Below, in pieces: positions 16,539 through 26,700 of a stretch of DNA of 64,000 bases (the stretch's first letter is position 1; every line of letters starts with the position of its first letter). The stretch comes from Microbispora siamensis (GTDB lineage Bacteria > Actinomycetota > Actinomycetes > Streptosporangiales > Streptosporangiaceae). The position numbers and the translations under genes are program-made. The notes under the pieces are model-generated. The model saw only the letters and a list, made by a program, of their open reading frames with translations, ran no database searches and was not told the origin of the DNA. Location of the stretch: assembly GCF_016863095.1 (NCBI RefSeq), contig NZ_BOOF01000004.1:1-64000 (forward strand), given 5' to 3'.

Positions 16539-19415
16539 CTATTCGTCCTGGCCGGGCCACTCCTTCTGGCCGGGCCATTCCTTCTGGTCGGGCGGGGAGC
16601 CGATCCCGGCCTGGTGGTCCCCGAGCCGCTTGATGATCTCGGCCAGCTCCGCGCGGGTGTGGATGCCGAGCTTGCGGTAGATGCGGGCGAGGTGGGTGTC
16701 CACGGTCCGTTTGCTGATGGACAGCTCGGTCGCGACCTGGAGGTTGCTCATGCCGCGCAACACCAGTTCGGTGACCCGCATCTCCCCGGCCGTCAGGGGC
16801 GACGGGCCGTCGGCCTGCCCGCCGCGGGCTCGGCCGCCGGCCGTTGCGAGGTTGCGCTCGGCGAGCGCGGCGAGCCGTACGGCGCCGCAGCCGTCGGCCA
16901 GCGCGTATGCCTCGTTGAGCGTGTCGTGGGCGCGGCGCGCCTCCCCGGCGGCCTGCAGGGCGATGCCCAGGCGCAGCATCGCTCGGATGCGCTCCATGGC
17001 CCCGCCCGGCCCGTCGAGCACTGTCATCGCCTCGGTGAGCAGGTCGAGCCTTCGGCTGCCCTCGACGGTCGTGCTCGCGATGCTCAGCGCGCGGCCGATG
17101 CTGTCCGGGGCGCCCCAGGCCCTGGCCAGCTCCAGCTCCTCCTCCGCCAGGCGGCGGGCGGTCCCGTGCTGGCCGAGCCGCAGGTAGGCCAGCGCCGCCT
17201 GGCCCCGCCAGCCCGCACACGCCGGGTTGACGACCCCGGCCGACAGCAGCTGCCGTCCGGCCTCCAGCAGGGCGCGCAGCCCTTCGCGGACCTCGCCCCT
17301 GGCGATCGACACCCGGCCCCGGGCCTCCAGCAGGGTCCCCTGCAGGAGGGGGTGCACCGGTTCGCGCGCGGCGACCTCGTCGAACAGCGCGTGGGCGACG
17401 TCGAGTTCGTCGCGCTCGAGGAGCACGCGGGCCGCGCAGGACACGGCGGCGACGTGCAGCCCGGGGGCGTGCGACCCCCGCGCGAAGTGGATGGCCTCGC
17501 GGGCGTGCGCCAGCGACGCGCGCAGCTTCCCCTTGCGGTAGGCGACGTCCGACAGCAGCGTGCCGGCGAGGGCCTGACCGGTCATCGAGGCGTGCGCCCG
17601 CGCCTCGGCGGCCACCTGCTCCGACCAGTACGCCGCCTCGTCCACCCGGCCCGCCCACAGCAGCGCCATGACCAGCGTCGGCGGGATCGGCCCGCCTCCG
17701 TCGAGGCAGCGCCGGGCCAGGGTCAGCGTGCGGTGGAGGTGCCTGCCCCTGGCCGCGCCGGACAGTGCGGCGGTGGCGAGGTAGTCCCGCGCCCCCGCGC
17801 TCGTGGCGGCGCCGGGCTCGGCGTTGAGCTGCCGCATCGCCGCGCGTGAGCCGTACGACTGGCCGGTCAGCAGCGCCTGCGCGCTGAGCCGCAGCAGCAC
17901 CTCGCGGTCGGGGAGCCGGCCGGTCGGATCGTCGTCGAAGCCCCGGGCGATGTCGCAGAAGGCCGAGGCCGCTTCCGGGGAGTTGAGCGTGAGCAGGGCG
18001 GTGGCGAAGGGCGCCAGGGAGTCCGCCCGCTCGCCGGTGTCGCCGGCGAGGGCGGTCACCGTGCGGAAGTGCCGCAGACAGGCCGGGATGTCGAGGTGCA
18101 CCTCGACGGCGCCCAGCTCGGCCGTCACCTGCAGGACGGCCTGGTCCTTGGCCGTGGCGAGCGCGCGGTGCAGATAGCGGGTCGCGTCCTCCCAGGCGTT
18201 CTCGGAGACCGCCTCCCGCGCGGCCTCGCGCAGCACGGAAACGGCCCACGGGTCGCCGGTGGGGCTCGCCGACAGGAGGTGCCGGGCCGACCGCTTGGGC
18301 GGCGAGCCGAGGCGGTGCAGCAGCGAGGCCGCCCGCCGGTGCAACTCGTCGCGCGCGCGGGGGTCCATGCGCGCGAGGATCGTCGACTGGACGAGGTCGT
18401 GCGTGAACCGCTGCGGCGGGCTGCCCTCCAGCAGGCCCGCCCCGGCGAGCGCGTGGCCCGCCTCCTCGGCCGCGACCGCGCCGTACCCGGCCAGCATCGC
18501 CGCCGTCTCCAGCCCGGCGTACGGCGCGATGATGGCCAGGCTCTGCAGGAGGGCGAGAAGGGACGGATACCTGCCGCCGAGCCATTCGAGGACGGTCTCC
18601 GACAGGGCCGTCGCGCCGATCCGCATCACGCGGGGCAGCTCGGACCTGTCCGGCAGGACGTCGGCGGCGGCCAGCCGTCCCGCCGTCTCCAGCAGGAGCA
18701 GCGGATTGCCCTTGGTCAGGCGGTGGCAGGCCGTCACGATCTCGTCGTCCACGGGAGCGCCCAGTGCCGACTCCATGAGCGTGGCGGCACATCTCCGGCA
18801 CAGTGCCGAGGGCCGCAGTGACCGCGCGTACGGCAACGCCAGGATGTCCCAGACCGCGTCGCCGGCGCTGCGGTCCTCCACGTCGCAGGTCAGGATCATC
18901 GCGATGGGCAGGCCGTCGAGCCGCCTGGCGATGTAGGAGCACCACTGCGCCGACTGCGGGTCGGCGTGGTTGAGGTCGTCGACCGCGATGATCAGCGGCT
19001 GTCCCGCGGTCAGCGAGCGAGTGGCCCGGTAGAGGTCGTCGAGCAGTGCGGCGGGCACGACGGGGGCGCTCCCGTCGTACGGCACCGCCGCCAGTGCGGG
19101 CGTGCGCACACCTCCGTCGAGGACGGCGGCGGGGGCGCCGGGGTCGGCCCGTTTCGAGCCGCTCATCATCGGGTCGAACAACTGCCGGACGATGCCGAAC
19201 GCGAAGGAGCTCTCGTCGGCGTGGCCCCGGGCGCTGAGCACGACACCGCCCGGCCTGCGCGCCAGCGCCGCGTGCAGCAGCCGCGTCTTCCCGATCCCTC
19301 GCGTGCCCTGAATCACCAGTACGGCCGGTTTCCCTTCGGCAAGCCCGGCCAGTACCTCGTCGACGACCCCTAGCTCCTTGTCCCGGTGCAGTAGTACCGG
19401 CCGCCCTGAGGCCAT
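16539..19415 (-). CDS. LAL-type (large ATP-binding LuxR) regulator
   Basis: 958 residues. An AAA/NB-ARC-like ATPase with P-loop GTRGIGKT near residue 37 and Walker B LIIAVDDLNHAD, a long TPR-like middle, and a C-terminal LuxR HTH (LTAGEMRVTELVLRGMSNLQVATELSISKRTVDTHLARIYRKLGI). The tail carries a short repeat, PGQKEWPGQ. LAL proteins often activate natural-product clusters. This one flanks the azole-peptide cluster and is divergent from its first biosynthetic gene across a promoter rich in ACGTAT motifs, so it is the likely pathway activator. That link is inferred from position. Confidence 0.85.
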   Translation of the reverse strand: MASGRPVLLHRDKELGVVDEVLAGLAEGKPAVLVIQGTRGIGKTRLLHAALARRPGGVVLSARGHADESSFAFGIVRQLFDPMMSGSKRADPGAPAAVLDGGVRTPALAAVPYDGSAPVVPAALLDDLYRATRSLTAGQPLIIAVDDLNHADPQSAQWCSYIARRLDGLPIAMILTCDVEDRSAGDAVWDILALPYARSLRPSALCRRCAATLMESALGAPVDDEIVTACHRLTKGNPLLLLETAGRLAAADVLPDRSELPRVMRIGATALSETVLEWLGGRYPSLLALLQSLAIIAPYAGLETAAMLAGYGAVAAEEAGHALAGAGLLEGSPPQRFTHDLVQSTILARMDPRARDELHRRAASLLHRLGSPPKRSARHLLSASPTGDPWAVSVLREAAREAVSENAWEDATRYLHRALATAKDQAVLQVTAELGAVEVHLDIPACLRHFRTVTALAGDTGERADSLAPFATALLTLNSPEAASAFCDIARGFDDDPTGRLPDREVLLRLSAQALLTGQSYGSRAAMRQLNAEPGAATSAGARDYLATAALSGAARGRHLHRTLTLARRCLDGGGPIPPTLVMALLWAGRVDEAAYWSEQVAAEARAHASMTGQALAGTLLSDVAYRKGKLRASLAHAREAIHFARGSHAPGLHVAAVSCAARVLLERDELDVAHALFDEVAAREPVHPLLQGTLLEARGRVSIARGEVREGLRALLEAGRQLLSAGVVNPACAGWRGQAALAYLRLGQHGTARRLAEEELELARAWGAPDSIGRALSIASTTVEGSRRLDLLTEAMTVLDGPGGAMERIRAMLRLGIALQAAGEARRAHDTLNEAYALADGCGAVRLAALAERNLATAGGRARGGQADGPSPLTAGEMRVTELVLRGMSNLQVATELSISKRTVDTHLARIYRKLGIHTRAELAEIIKRLGDHQAGIGSPPDQKEWPGQKEWPGQDE

Positions 19416-19836
19416 CCCTACCCCCGGAGCACATACTGATTTTTCTCGACATACGGATCATGCCGGACAGGGCCAGCGGGTTGTCAATACTTGAAATCGG
19501 TATGAGTAAACACAATATTGCTGACTCGTGAAAGCAACCTCTTGTCATGATTTCCTGTCCGCCGGATAGGGGAGGCCGCCCGTCCGAGCCGGAACCCCTT
19601 CGGCGTCGGCGATGCGGGCGGCCGAATCATCGCGGCAGGTCGGCGGCACAGACCCCGGGAGGCGGTCCGCATACGTATCCCGCCGCGCCGCCCGCGGTAC
19701 GCATCACCGTACGCACAGGGCCGGGTCCCGCTTTGTGCGCGCCGGGTGTACGTATGCGTCGGCGTGATGACAAATACGTCTTTACTTTTTGCGGAATCCG
19801 ATGGAATTCTCCGCTCATCGGCTAATCGCGCAGTGA
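19416..19836. promoter_or_regulatory. 421-bp divergent promoter with repeated ACGTAT-type motifs
   Basis: Contains CATACGTATCC (19670-19680), GTACGCAT (19697-19704), GTACGCAC (19709-19716), GTACGTATGCGTC (19748-19760) and AATACGTC (19773-19780). The 12-mer GTACGTATGCGT recurs at 39683, and related palindromes lie upstream of the precursor gene. The sequence is less GC-rich than its surroundings near 19490-19540 and 19770-19815, as expected of promoters. No protein-coding gene was seen. Confidence 0.55.
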
Positions 19837-22107
19837 ATGGCGGGGGGCATGGAACGGCCACGACTCAAGGCGCACTTCAGTACCGAAGTCCTCGACGACG
19901 CGAAAGTCTTCCTTCTGGCGGAAGGCCAGCACTATCTCGTACGCGGCGCGGGCTCGGGCCGCGTCCTTCCCTATCTCGACGGCCGGCACACCGTGATGGA
20001 CATCGTCCAGGCCCTCGCCGGCGAACTGTCCCCGGCCCAGGCGGTGCTCGCCATCCGGCGCTACGAGGCCGCCGGTCACCTGGTCGAGGGCCGGCCGCCC
20101 CTGACCGACCCGGTGCTCGCCTTCTGGGACGCGCAGGGCGTCGACCCCGCGGCCGTCGTCACGGCCCTGGAGCGGACGTCCTTCCGGCTGTTCGTGGGCG
20201 CGGGCGTCGACCCCGGCCCGGTCGAGGCGCTGCTGCGCGAGCACGGGCTGCGCACGGATCCGGACGGCGACGGCACGGTCGTGGCGGTGGTCGACGACTA
20301 CCTGGACCCGGGCCTGGAGGAGCTCAACGCCGAGTGCCTGGCGGCCGGGCGGCCCTGGGTGCTGGTCAGGCCGGCCGGCACCGTGGCCTGGCTGGGACCG
20401 CTGTTCCAGCCGGGCAGCACGGGCTGCTGGGCGTGCATGTCCCAGCGGATCGAGGGCAACCGCCAGGTCGAGCGCTACCTCGCGGGCAAGCGGGGGGACG
20501 GGCTGCCGCCGTATCACCCGGTGCGCGAGTCCCTCCAGGGCGGCGCCGCGGCGGTGGGCGGGCTGCTGGCGGCCGAGCTCGTGCGGACCGCCGCCACGGG
20601 CCTGCCGTCGACCCTGCAGGGCAAGATGATCACCGTCGACCTGCGCACGCTCACCAGCGCCGAGCACCAGCTGATCCGGCTGCCGCAGTGTCCGGTGTGC
20701 GGCGACCCCTCGCTGATCCGCGAGCGCGAGCCGAAGGTGACGCTCGCCTCCCGGTCCGCCCGCCACGTGACCGACGGCGGCTACCGGGTCGAGCTGCCCT
20801 CGGCGACGTACGCCCGGCTGGAGCGGCACATCAGCCCCTACCTGGGCGCGGTCACCCGGCTGCGCCCGTGGGCCGACGAGGACAACGGCGTGACCTACAG
20901 CTTCACCGCGGGTCACAACTTCGCGATGCTCGGCGACAACATGGACCTGCTGCGCCGCAACCTGCGCGGGCAGAGCGGCGGCAAGGGCCGGACCGAGATC
21001 CAGGCCAAGGTCAGCGCCCTGTGTGAGGCGATCGAGCGCTACTCGGGCGTGTGGCGCGGCGAGGAGCCGGTGCTCAAGGCGGCCCACGCCGACCTCGAGG
21101 AGGGTCTCGCGGTCCACCCGAGTGACCTGCTGTTGTTCTCCGACAAGCAGTACGGCGACCGGGACGCCTGGAACAGCGACCCCTCGCACCGGCTGCACCT
21201 GGTGCCCGAGCGGTTCCGCACCGACCTGCCGCTGGACTGGTCGCGGGCCTGGTCGCTGACCGCCGACGAGGAGCGGCTGGTCCCCGCCGGCTACGCCTGG
21301 TATGGCCATCCCGACCTGGAACGCCACTTCTACTGCGTCGGCGACTCCAACGGCAGCGCCTCAGGCAACACGCTGGAGGAGGCGATCCTGCAGGGGTTCT
21401 GCGAGGTCGTGGAGCGGGACGCGGTCGCGCTGTGGTGGTACAACCGGGTCCGGCGGCCCGCCTTCGACCTCGACTCGCTCAAGGACCCGTACGTCGACAC
21501 GTTGCGCGAGTTCTACGCCGACATGGGCCGCAGCCTGTGGCTGCTCGACCTGACGACCGATCTCGGCGTCCCGGCCTTCGCCGGCGTCTCCCACCGGCTC
21601 GACCACCCGGTGCAGGACGTCATCGTGGGTTTCGGCGCCCACCTCGATCCCCGGATCGCCGCGCTGCGGACGCTGACCGAGGTCAACCAGTTCCTCCCGT
21701 CCGTACGCCGCAGGGACGAGAACGGCGAGACGATCTACCACGACGACGACATCGCCACGCTCCGCTGGTGGAAGGAGACCACTGTCGAGAGCGACCCCTG
21801 GCTGCTGCCCGACCCCGCGCAGCGCCCCCGCACGCTCGCGGACTACCCGGTGTCCGAGGGCGCCGACCTCGCGGCCGACGTGGAGACCTGTGTCGCCCGG
21901 GCCGCCGCGTGCGGCCTGGAGGTGATCGCGGTCGACCAGACGCGGCCGGATCTGGAGCTCAACGTCGCCCGGGTGCTGGTCCCCGGCATGCGGCACTTCT
22001 GGCGCCGGCTCGGCCCGGGCCGCCTGTACGACGTCCCGGTGGCCCTCGGCTGGCGGACGGAACCGGCTCTGGAAGAGGAGCTCAACCCCACCAGCGTCTT
22101 CTTCTGA
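19837..22107 (+). CDS. TOMM cyclodehydratase: fused E1-like leader-binding and YcaO domains
   Basis: 756 residues. The N-terminal half has an RRE-like leader-binding region and E1-like domain with paired zinc-type cysteines (CWAC and CPVC). The C-terminal half is a YcaO domain with the ATP-binding helices ALCEAIERYSG and SGNTLEEAILQGFCEVVERDA. Known role: YcaO proteins use ATP to cyclise Cys, Ser or Thr residues of a bound precursor into azolines. The likely substrate is the Cys-rich precursor at 32317-32709. An alternative start is ATG 19849. The C-terminus (PTSVFF) lacks the PxPxP tail of some YcaO enzymes. It is first in a co-oriented run of five genes ending at 29672. Confidence 0.92.
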   Translation: MAGGMERPRLKAHFSTEVLDDAKVFLLAEGQHYLVRGAGSGRVLPYLDGRHTVMDIVQALAGELSPAQAVLAIRRYEAAGHLVEGRPPLTDPVLAFWDAQGVDPAAVVTALERTSFRLFVGAGVDPGPVEALLREHGLRTDPDGDGTVVAVVDDYLDPGLEELNAECLAAGRPWVLVRPAGTVAWLGPLFQPGSTGCWACMSQRIEGNRQVERYLAGKRGDGLPPYHPVRESLQGGAAAVGGLLAAELVRTAATGLPSTLQGKMITVDLRTLTSAEHQLIRLPQCPVCGDPSLIREREPKVTLASRSARHVTDGGYRVELPSATYARLERHISPYLGAVTRLRPWADEDNGVTYSFTAGHNFAMLGDNMDLLRRNLRGQSGGKGRTEIQAKVSALCEAIERYSGVWRGEEPVLKAAHADLEEGLAVHPSDLLLFSDKQYGDRDAWNSDPSHRLHLVPERFRTDLPLDWSRAWSLTADEERLVPAGYAWYGHPDLERHFYCVGDSNGSASGNTLEEAILQGFCEVVERDAVALWWYNRVRRPAFDLDSLKDPYVDTLREFYADMGRSLWLLDLTTDLGVPAFAGVSHRLDHPVQDVIVGFGAHLDPRIAALRTLTEVNQFLPSVRRRDENGETIYHDDDIATLRWWKETTVESDPWLLPDPAQRPRTLADYPVSEGADLAADVETCVARAAACGLEVIAVDQTRPDLELNVARVLVPGMRHFWRRLGPGRLYDVPVALGWRTEPALEEELNPTSVFF

Positions 22108-22124
22108 CCCGATAGGGGGAGCCC

Positions 22125-23627
22125 ATGCACACCGTTCAGGTGCGGCTGCGCCGCGACGCCGGCCTGTCAGAACCGGAGGAGACGCCGGGGGCGGTCACCC
22201 TGGCCACGCCGTTCGGCCCCGCCGCGCTGCGGGGCCTGCCTCCGGGCACGGTCGCCGCGCTGCGCGCGCTCGCCGGCGGCGCGAGCGAGGACGAGCTGGC
22301 CAGGACCGTCACCGAGCACGACGGCGACGGCGGGCTGTTGCGCTGGCACCTGCTGCTGCGCAAGCTGTCGGCCGGGGCGTTGCTGGAGCGGGCCGTCCTG
22401 GTGCCGTCCGGCGGAGAGGGGGTGCCGTCCGGCGGAGAGGTGGTGCCTTCCGGGGGCGAGCCGGTGGCCGTGCTGCGCCCCTACGGCGGCGGCCCGGTGC
22501 GCCCGGCCGCGCCGCTCGCCGCGGACGCGCGCGTGCGCCTGTCGAGGTTCGCCGTCGCGGCGCCGGAGGACGGCAGGCTCGTGGTGCGCGCGCCCCGCAG
22601 TCCCCTCGGGGTCGAGCTCGCCCCGGCCGCCGCCCCGCTGCTCGGCCTGCTCGCGGACTGGACGACTCCGGCCGGCCTCACCTGCCCGGGCCTGCCGGCC
22701 GGGACCACGGCGGCGGTCCTCGGCCTGTTCGCCGAGGCCGGGCTGCTGGTGCGGCCGACGCCGGAGGGGGAGGACCCCGAGCGCGGCGCCGCCCCGCTCG
22801 CCCAGTGGTCGCCCGCCGACCTGTGGCTGCACACCCGCACCCGGGAGCCGCGCATGACCGGGCGCTATGGCGGGACCTATCCACTGCGGGGCGTGCAGGA
22901 TCCGCTGCCGGTGGCGCCGCCCGCCTTCGCGGGCCCCCGGATCGCCCTGGAGCCGCCGGACCTGGACGTGATCGCGAAGACCGAGGCGAGCCTGACCGAG
23001 GTGCTGGAGGCCCGCCGCTCGATCCGCGAGCACGACGCCGCCGATCCGATCACCCTGGACCGCCTGGGCGAGCTGCTCTACCGCACGATGCGCCAGCGGC
23101 GCACGTTCACCGGGGAGGACGGCCAGGAGCTGGCCGACCGGCCCTACCCGTCCGGCGGCGCCGTCCACGAGCTGGAGGTCTATCCCCTCGTCGTCTCCTG
23201 CGAGGGGCTGGAGCCCGGGCTGTGGCACTACGCCGCCCACGCGCACGTGCTGGAACGGGTGGCCGATCCCGGCCCGGCGACCCGGACGCTGCTCGACCGG
23301 GCGAGGTCGGCGGCCATGATGACCGAGGACCCGCAGGTCCTGCTGATCGTGACCGCCCGCTTCGGCCGGGTGATGTGGAAGTACGAGACCATCGCCTACT
23401 CCCTGATCCTCAAGCACGTGGGCGTGCTGTACCAGACCTTCTACCTGGTGGCCACGGCCATGGGCCTGGCGGTCTGCGGGCTCGGCGGCGGGGACGCGGC
23501 GGAGTTCGCCGCGGCCAGCGGGCTCGACCCGCACGCGGAGGGCAGTGTGGGCGAGCTCCTGCTCGGCAGCAGACGGGGCGGTGCGGCGGGGACGCCTCCG
23601 GGATGGTCCCCGGAGGTGCCGGCGTGA
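22125..23627 (+). CDS. SagB-type FMN-dependent azoline dehydrogenase
   Basis: 500 residues. The C-terminal nitroreductase-like domain has RRSIREHDAADPITLDRLGELLYRT, the phosphate-binding RPYPSGGAVHELEVYPLV, and VMWKYETIAYSLILKHVG, which contains the Lys-Tyr pair important in McbC/SagB enzymes. About 270 N-terminal residues form an extra domain common in SagB proteins of NHLP clusters. Role: oxidise thiazolines or oxazolines to aromatic azoles. A linker near residues 93-113 is a triplicated VPSGGE unit encoded by a 21-bp tandem repeat. The stop overlaps the next start (GTGA). Confidence 0.92.
   Translation: MHTVQVRLRRDAGLSEPEETPGAVTLATPFGPAALRGLPPGTVAALRALAGGASEDELARTVTEHDGDGGLLRWHLLLRKLSAGALLERAVLVPSGGEGVPSGGEVVPSGGEPVAVLRPYGGGPVRPAAPLAADARVRLSRFAVAAPEDGRLVVRAPRSPLGVELAPAAAPLLGLLADWTTPAGLTCPGLPAGTTAAVLGLFAEAGLLVRPTPEGEDPERGAAPLAQWSPADLWLHTRTREPRMTGRYGGTYPLRGVQDPLPVAPPAFAGPRIALEPPDLDVIAKTEASLTEVLEARRSIREHDAADPITLDRLGELLYRTMRQRRTFTGEDGQELADRPYPSGGAVHELEVYPLVVSCEGLEPGLWHYAAHAHVLERVADPGPATRTLLDRARSAAMMTEDPQVLLIVTARFGRVMWKYETIAYSLILKHVGVLYQTFYLVATAMGLAVCGLGGGDAAEFAAASGLDPHAEGSVGELLLGSRRGGAAGTPPGWSPEVPA
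22401..22463 (+). repeat. 21-bp tandem repeat x3 inside the sagB-like gene
   Basis: Units begin at 22401, 22422 and 22443 (GTGCCGTCCGGCGGAGAGG and a diverged third copy). They encode VPSGGEG, VPSGGEV and VPSGGEP in the linker between the N-terminal and oxidoreductase domains. In-frame length makes copy-number change tolerable. Confidence 0.85.
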
Positions 23628-24436
23628 AGTTCCGGTTGAAGGCCCTGCAGCGGATGCGGGAGCCCGACGAGCTCGACTCCCCGACCCTGCTCGCCTCCCC
23701 TCGCGGCTGGATCGCCACGTTCGTCGTGCTCATCGTGGTCGTCGCCGCGGGGGTGTGGTCGTTCGTCGGCCGGCTGCCGGTCACCGTCACCGCCAAGGGG
23801 CTGCTGACCCATCCGGCGGGCACCGCCCAGTTGCAGAGCCCGTACACCGGGACCGTGCGGACCATGATGGTGAGTCCCGGCCGGCGGGTGGTGCGCGGGC
23901 AGGCGGTGGCGGAGGTCCTGCGGGCCGACGGCACGGTGCGCACCGTCAGCAGCCCGTTCACCGGCGAGGTCGTCACCACCTCGGCGAGCGAGGGCGCGAT
24001 GGTCCGCGAGGGCGACGGGCTGCTCGCGATGGAGCGGACCGACGCCCCCCGCGACCGCCTGGTCGCGATGCTGTTCGTGCCGGGCGACCACGCGCTCGGC
24101 ATCGCCCCCGGCCGTACGGTCGACCTCGCGGTCTCCGACGCCCCGCCCGGCGTGTTCGGGCTGCTGCGCGGCAGGGTGACCTCGATCAGCCCCTACCCGC
24201 TGATGGCGGAGGGCGTCGCCGGCCTGGTCGGCGGGGACCTCGCGGCCCGCGGCTACGTCACCGCGGAGCCGCCCCGCCTGGTGGTCGTCGACCTCCTCCC
24301 CGACCCCGGGACGACCTCCGGCTACTCCTGGACGACCGAGACCGGTCCCCCGATGAAGCTGCGGTCGCAGGTCACGGTGACGGGCACTGTCACGCTCAGC
24401 AGCCAGACGCCCTTCAACCTGCTACTCGGACGCTGA
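23624..24436 (+). CDS. HlyD-like secretion adaptor (NHLM system)
   Basis: 270 residues from a GTG overlapping the sagB-like stop, with CGGAGG 7 bp upstream. One transmembrane helix (IATFVVLIVVVAAGVWSFV, about residues 26-45), then two biotinyl/lipoyl-like halves (QLQSPYTGTVRTMMVSPGRRVVRGQAVAEVL and VSSPFTGEVVTTSASEGAMVREGDGLLAM). This is the membrane-fusion subunit that accompanies NHLP-family peptide exporters; it sits in the plasma membrane facing out. Genes immediately downstream encode both ABC components. Confidence 0.88.
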   Translation: MKFRLKALQRMREPDELDSPTLLASPRGWIATFVVLIVVVAAGVWSFVGRLPVTVTAKGLLTHPAGTAQLQSPYTGTVRTMMVSPGRRVVRGQAVAEVLRADGTVRTVSSPFTGEVVTTSASEGAMVREGDGLLAMERTDAPRDRLVAMLFVPGDHALGIAPGRTVDLAVSDAPPGVFGLLRGRVTSISPYPLMAEGVAGLVGGDLAARGYVTAEPPRLVVVDLLPDPGTTSGYSWTTETGPPMKLRSQVTVTGTVTLSSQTPFNLLLGR

Positions 24437-24447
24437 GAAGGAGACGG

Positions 24448-26700
24448 ATGAGCCAGGTCACGGCCCCCCGCGCCGACGCCTCACCGCCCCGCGCCCCGAG
24501 CAGGCGCGGTCCCCGCAAACGGGGCGGCCGGCGCGGGAGCACGCCGACCGTCATCCAGATGGAGGCCGTCGAGTGCGGGGCCGCCGCCCTCGCCATGGTT
24601 CTCGGCCACTACGGCAGGTTCGTGCCCCTGGAGGAGCTGCGGGCCGCCTGCGCGGTGTCCCGGGACGGCGCGAAGGCGTCCAGCGTGATCGCCGCCGCCC
24701 GCACGTACGGGCTGGAGGCCAAGGGCTTCCAGATGGAGCTGGACGACCTGCGCGACATCGTCAAACCGGCCATCATCTTCTGGGCGTTCCAGCACTTCAT
24801 GGTCGTCGAGGGCATCCGCACCCGCTTCGGCAGGCCGGTGGTGGCGGTCAACGACCCCGCGAGCGGCCCGCGCCTGCTCGACTGGGACGAGTTCGACTCG
24901 GGCTTCACCGGCATCGTGCTGACCTTCGAGCCCGGGCCCGGGTTCCGGCCCGGCGGCCGGCCCACCCGGGTGGCCGAGGCGCTGCTGTCGCGCCGCATGT
25001 CCTCCGGCCGGGCGCTGCCGCTGGTGCTGCTGGCCAGCCTGCTGCTGGTCGTGCCCGGGATCATCGCGCCGGCGTTCAGCCGGGTGTTCATCGACCACAT
25101 CCTCACCGGCCGCGACCCCGGCTTCATCCTGCCGCTGCTGCTGGCGATGTCGATGACCGCCCTGGCGATGTTCGTGCTGACCTCGGTCCAGCGGCACTAT
25201 CTGCTGCGGATGGAGATACGGCTGGGGCTGGTCAGCTCCGCCCGCTTCTTCCGCCATCTGCTGCGCCTGCCGGTGGAGTTCTTCCTGCAACGCAGGCCCG
25301 CCGAGGTTGCCAGGCGGGTGTCGGCCAACGACACGGTCGCCGAGATCCTGTCCAGGGACCTGGCGATCACCGTCGTCAACCTCGTCCTCGTGCTCTTCTA
25401 CGCGGTCGTCCTGATCCGGTACGACCTGCTGCTCGGCCTCATCGGCGTGGGCATGGCGCTGCTCAACATCCTGGTGCTGCGGCAGGTGTCCAGGGCCAGG
25501 ACCGACGCGGTGGCCGCGCTGCGGGCCGATCTCGGCAACCTCACGTCGGCCACCTTCAACACCCTGCAGCTCGTGGAGACCGTGAAGGCCACCGGCGCCG
25601 AGCCCAGCGCGTTCCAGCGGTGGGCGGGCTTCCTGGCCAAGGCCGTGACCGCCCGGCAGCGGCTGGGCGTGCCCAGCGCGGTCATCACGGTCGTGCCTCC
25701 GCTGCTCGCCGGGGTCAACAGCGGCCTCATCCTGCTCGTCGGCGGCCTGCGGGTGGTGGACGGCGCGGTCAGCGTCGGCCTGCTGGTGGCCTTCCAGAGC
25801 CTGCTCGGCGCGCTGTCGCGGCCGGTCACCCAGCTCACCAACCTCGGCGGGCGTTTGCAGGACATCTCGGCCGACATCACCCGGCTGTACGACGTGGAGC
25901 GTCACCCCCGCTCGCCCGTCTTCGACCGGCCGGACAGGCCCGCCGGCAGCCGGCTCGACGGGGCGATCACCTTCGAGCACGTGACGTTCGGGTACAACCC
26001 GCTGGCCAAGCCGGTGATCAAGGACGTGTCGTTCTCGGTCGTGCCCGGCCGGCGGGTGGCGATCGTCGGGAGCTCGGGGAGCGGGAAGTCGACCATCGGC
26101 CGGCTCGTGGCGGGGCTGTACCGGCCGGCGTCGGGCCGGGTGCTGCTCGACGGGCGCGACCGCGAGGAGATCTCCAGGACCGAGCTGGCGGCCTCGGTCG
26201 CGTACGTGGACCAGGACATCTCGCTGTTCGAGGGCACGGTGCGCGACAACCTCACGCTGTGGAGCGAGGACGTCTCCGACGAGGTCGTCACCGCCGCATT
26301 GCACGACGCGGCCATCTTCGACGTCATCTCCGCCCGGCCCGGCGGGCTCAACAGCCGGGTGCGCGAGGGCGGGCGCAACTTCAGCGGCGGGCAGCGCCAG
26401 CGGCTGGAGCTGGCCAGGGCGCTGGCCGCGCAGCCGACCCTGCTCGTCCTCGACGAGGCGACCAGCGCGCTCGACCCGGAGACAGAGCGGGTCATCGCCG
26501 ACAACCTGCGCCGCCGGGGATGCGCCTGCCTGATCATCGCGCACCGGCTGTCGACCGTACGGGACGCCGACGAGATCCTCGTGCTGTACCAGGGCGAGGT
26601 GGTGGAGCGCGGCACGCACGAGGACCTCGTGCGCCTCGGCGGGCACTACGCGCGGCTGATAGAGAACGCCCAGCCGGGCGGTGAGGGAGCGGACCAATGA
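24448..26700 (+). CDS. NHLP-family ABC exporter with C39 peptidase domain
   Basis: 750 residues from ATG 24448 after GAAGGAG. An N-terminal C39 protease has Cys43 (MEAVECGAAALAMVL), His116 (FWAFQHFMVV) and Asp136 (VAVNDPASG). A six-helix membrane domain follows, then an ABC ATPase with IVGSSGSGKST, FSGGQRQRLELA and LLVLDEATSALD. Role: recognises the leader, cuts after a double-small-residue motif and exports the core peptide. The precursor offers AAG|V for this. It overlaps the next gene by ATGA. Confidence 0.93.
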   Translation: MSQVTAPRADASPPRAPSRRGPRKRGGRRGSTPTVIQMEAVECGAAALAMVLGHYGRFVPLEELRAACAVSRDGAKASSVIAAARTYGLEAKGFQMELDDLRDIVKPAIIFWAFQHFMVVEGIRTRFGRPVVAVNDPASGPRLLDWDEFDSGFTGIVLTFEPGPGFRPGGRPTRVAEALLSRRMSSGRALPLVLLASLLLVVPGIIAPAFSRVFIDHILTGRDPGFILPLLLAMSMTALAMFVLTSVQRHYLLRMEIRLGLVSSARFFRHLLRLPVEFFLQRRPAEVARRVSANDTVAEILSRDLAITVVNLVLVLFYAVVLIRYDLLLGLIGVGMALLNILVLRQVSRARTDAVAALRADLGNLTSATFNTLQLVETVKATGAEPSAFQRWAGFLAKAVTARQRLGVPSAVITVVPPLLAGVNSGLILLVGGLRVVDGAVSVGLLVAFQSLLGALSRPVTQLTNLGGRLQDISADITRLYDVERHPRSPVFDRPDRPAGSRLDGAITFEHVTFGYNPLAKPVIKDVSFSVVPGRRVAIVGSSGSGKSTIGRLVAGLYRPASGRVLLDGRDREEISRTELAASVAYVDQDISLFEGTVRDNLTLWSEDVSDEVVTAALHDAAIFDVISARPGGLNSRVREGGRNFSGGQRQRLELARALAAQPTLLVLDEATSALDPETERVIADNLRRRGCACLIIAHRLSTVRDADEILVLYQGEVVERGTHEDLVRLGGHYARLIENAQPGGEGADQ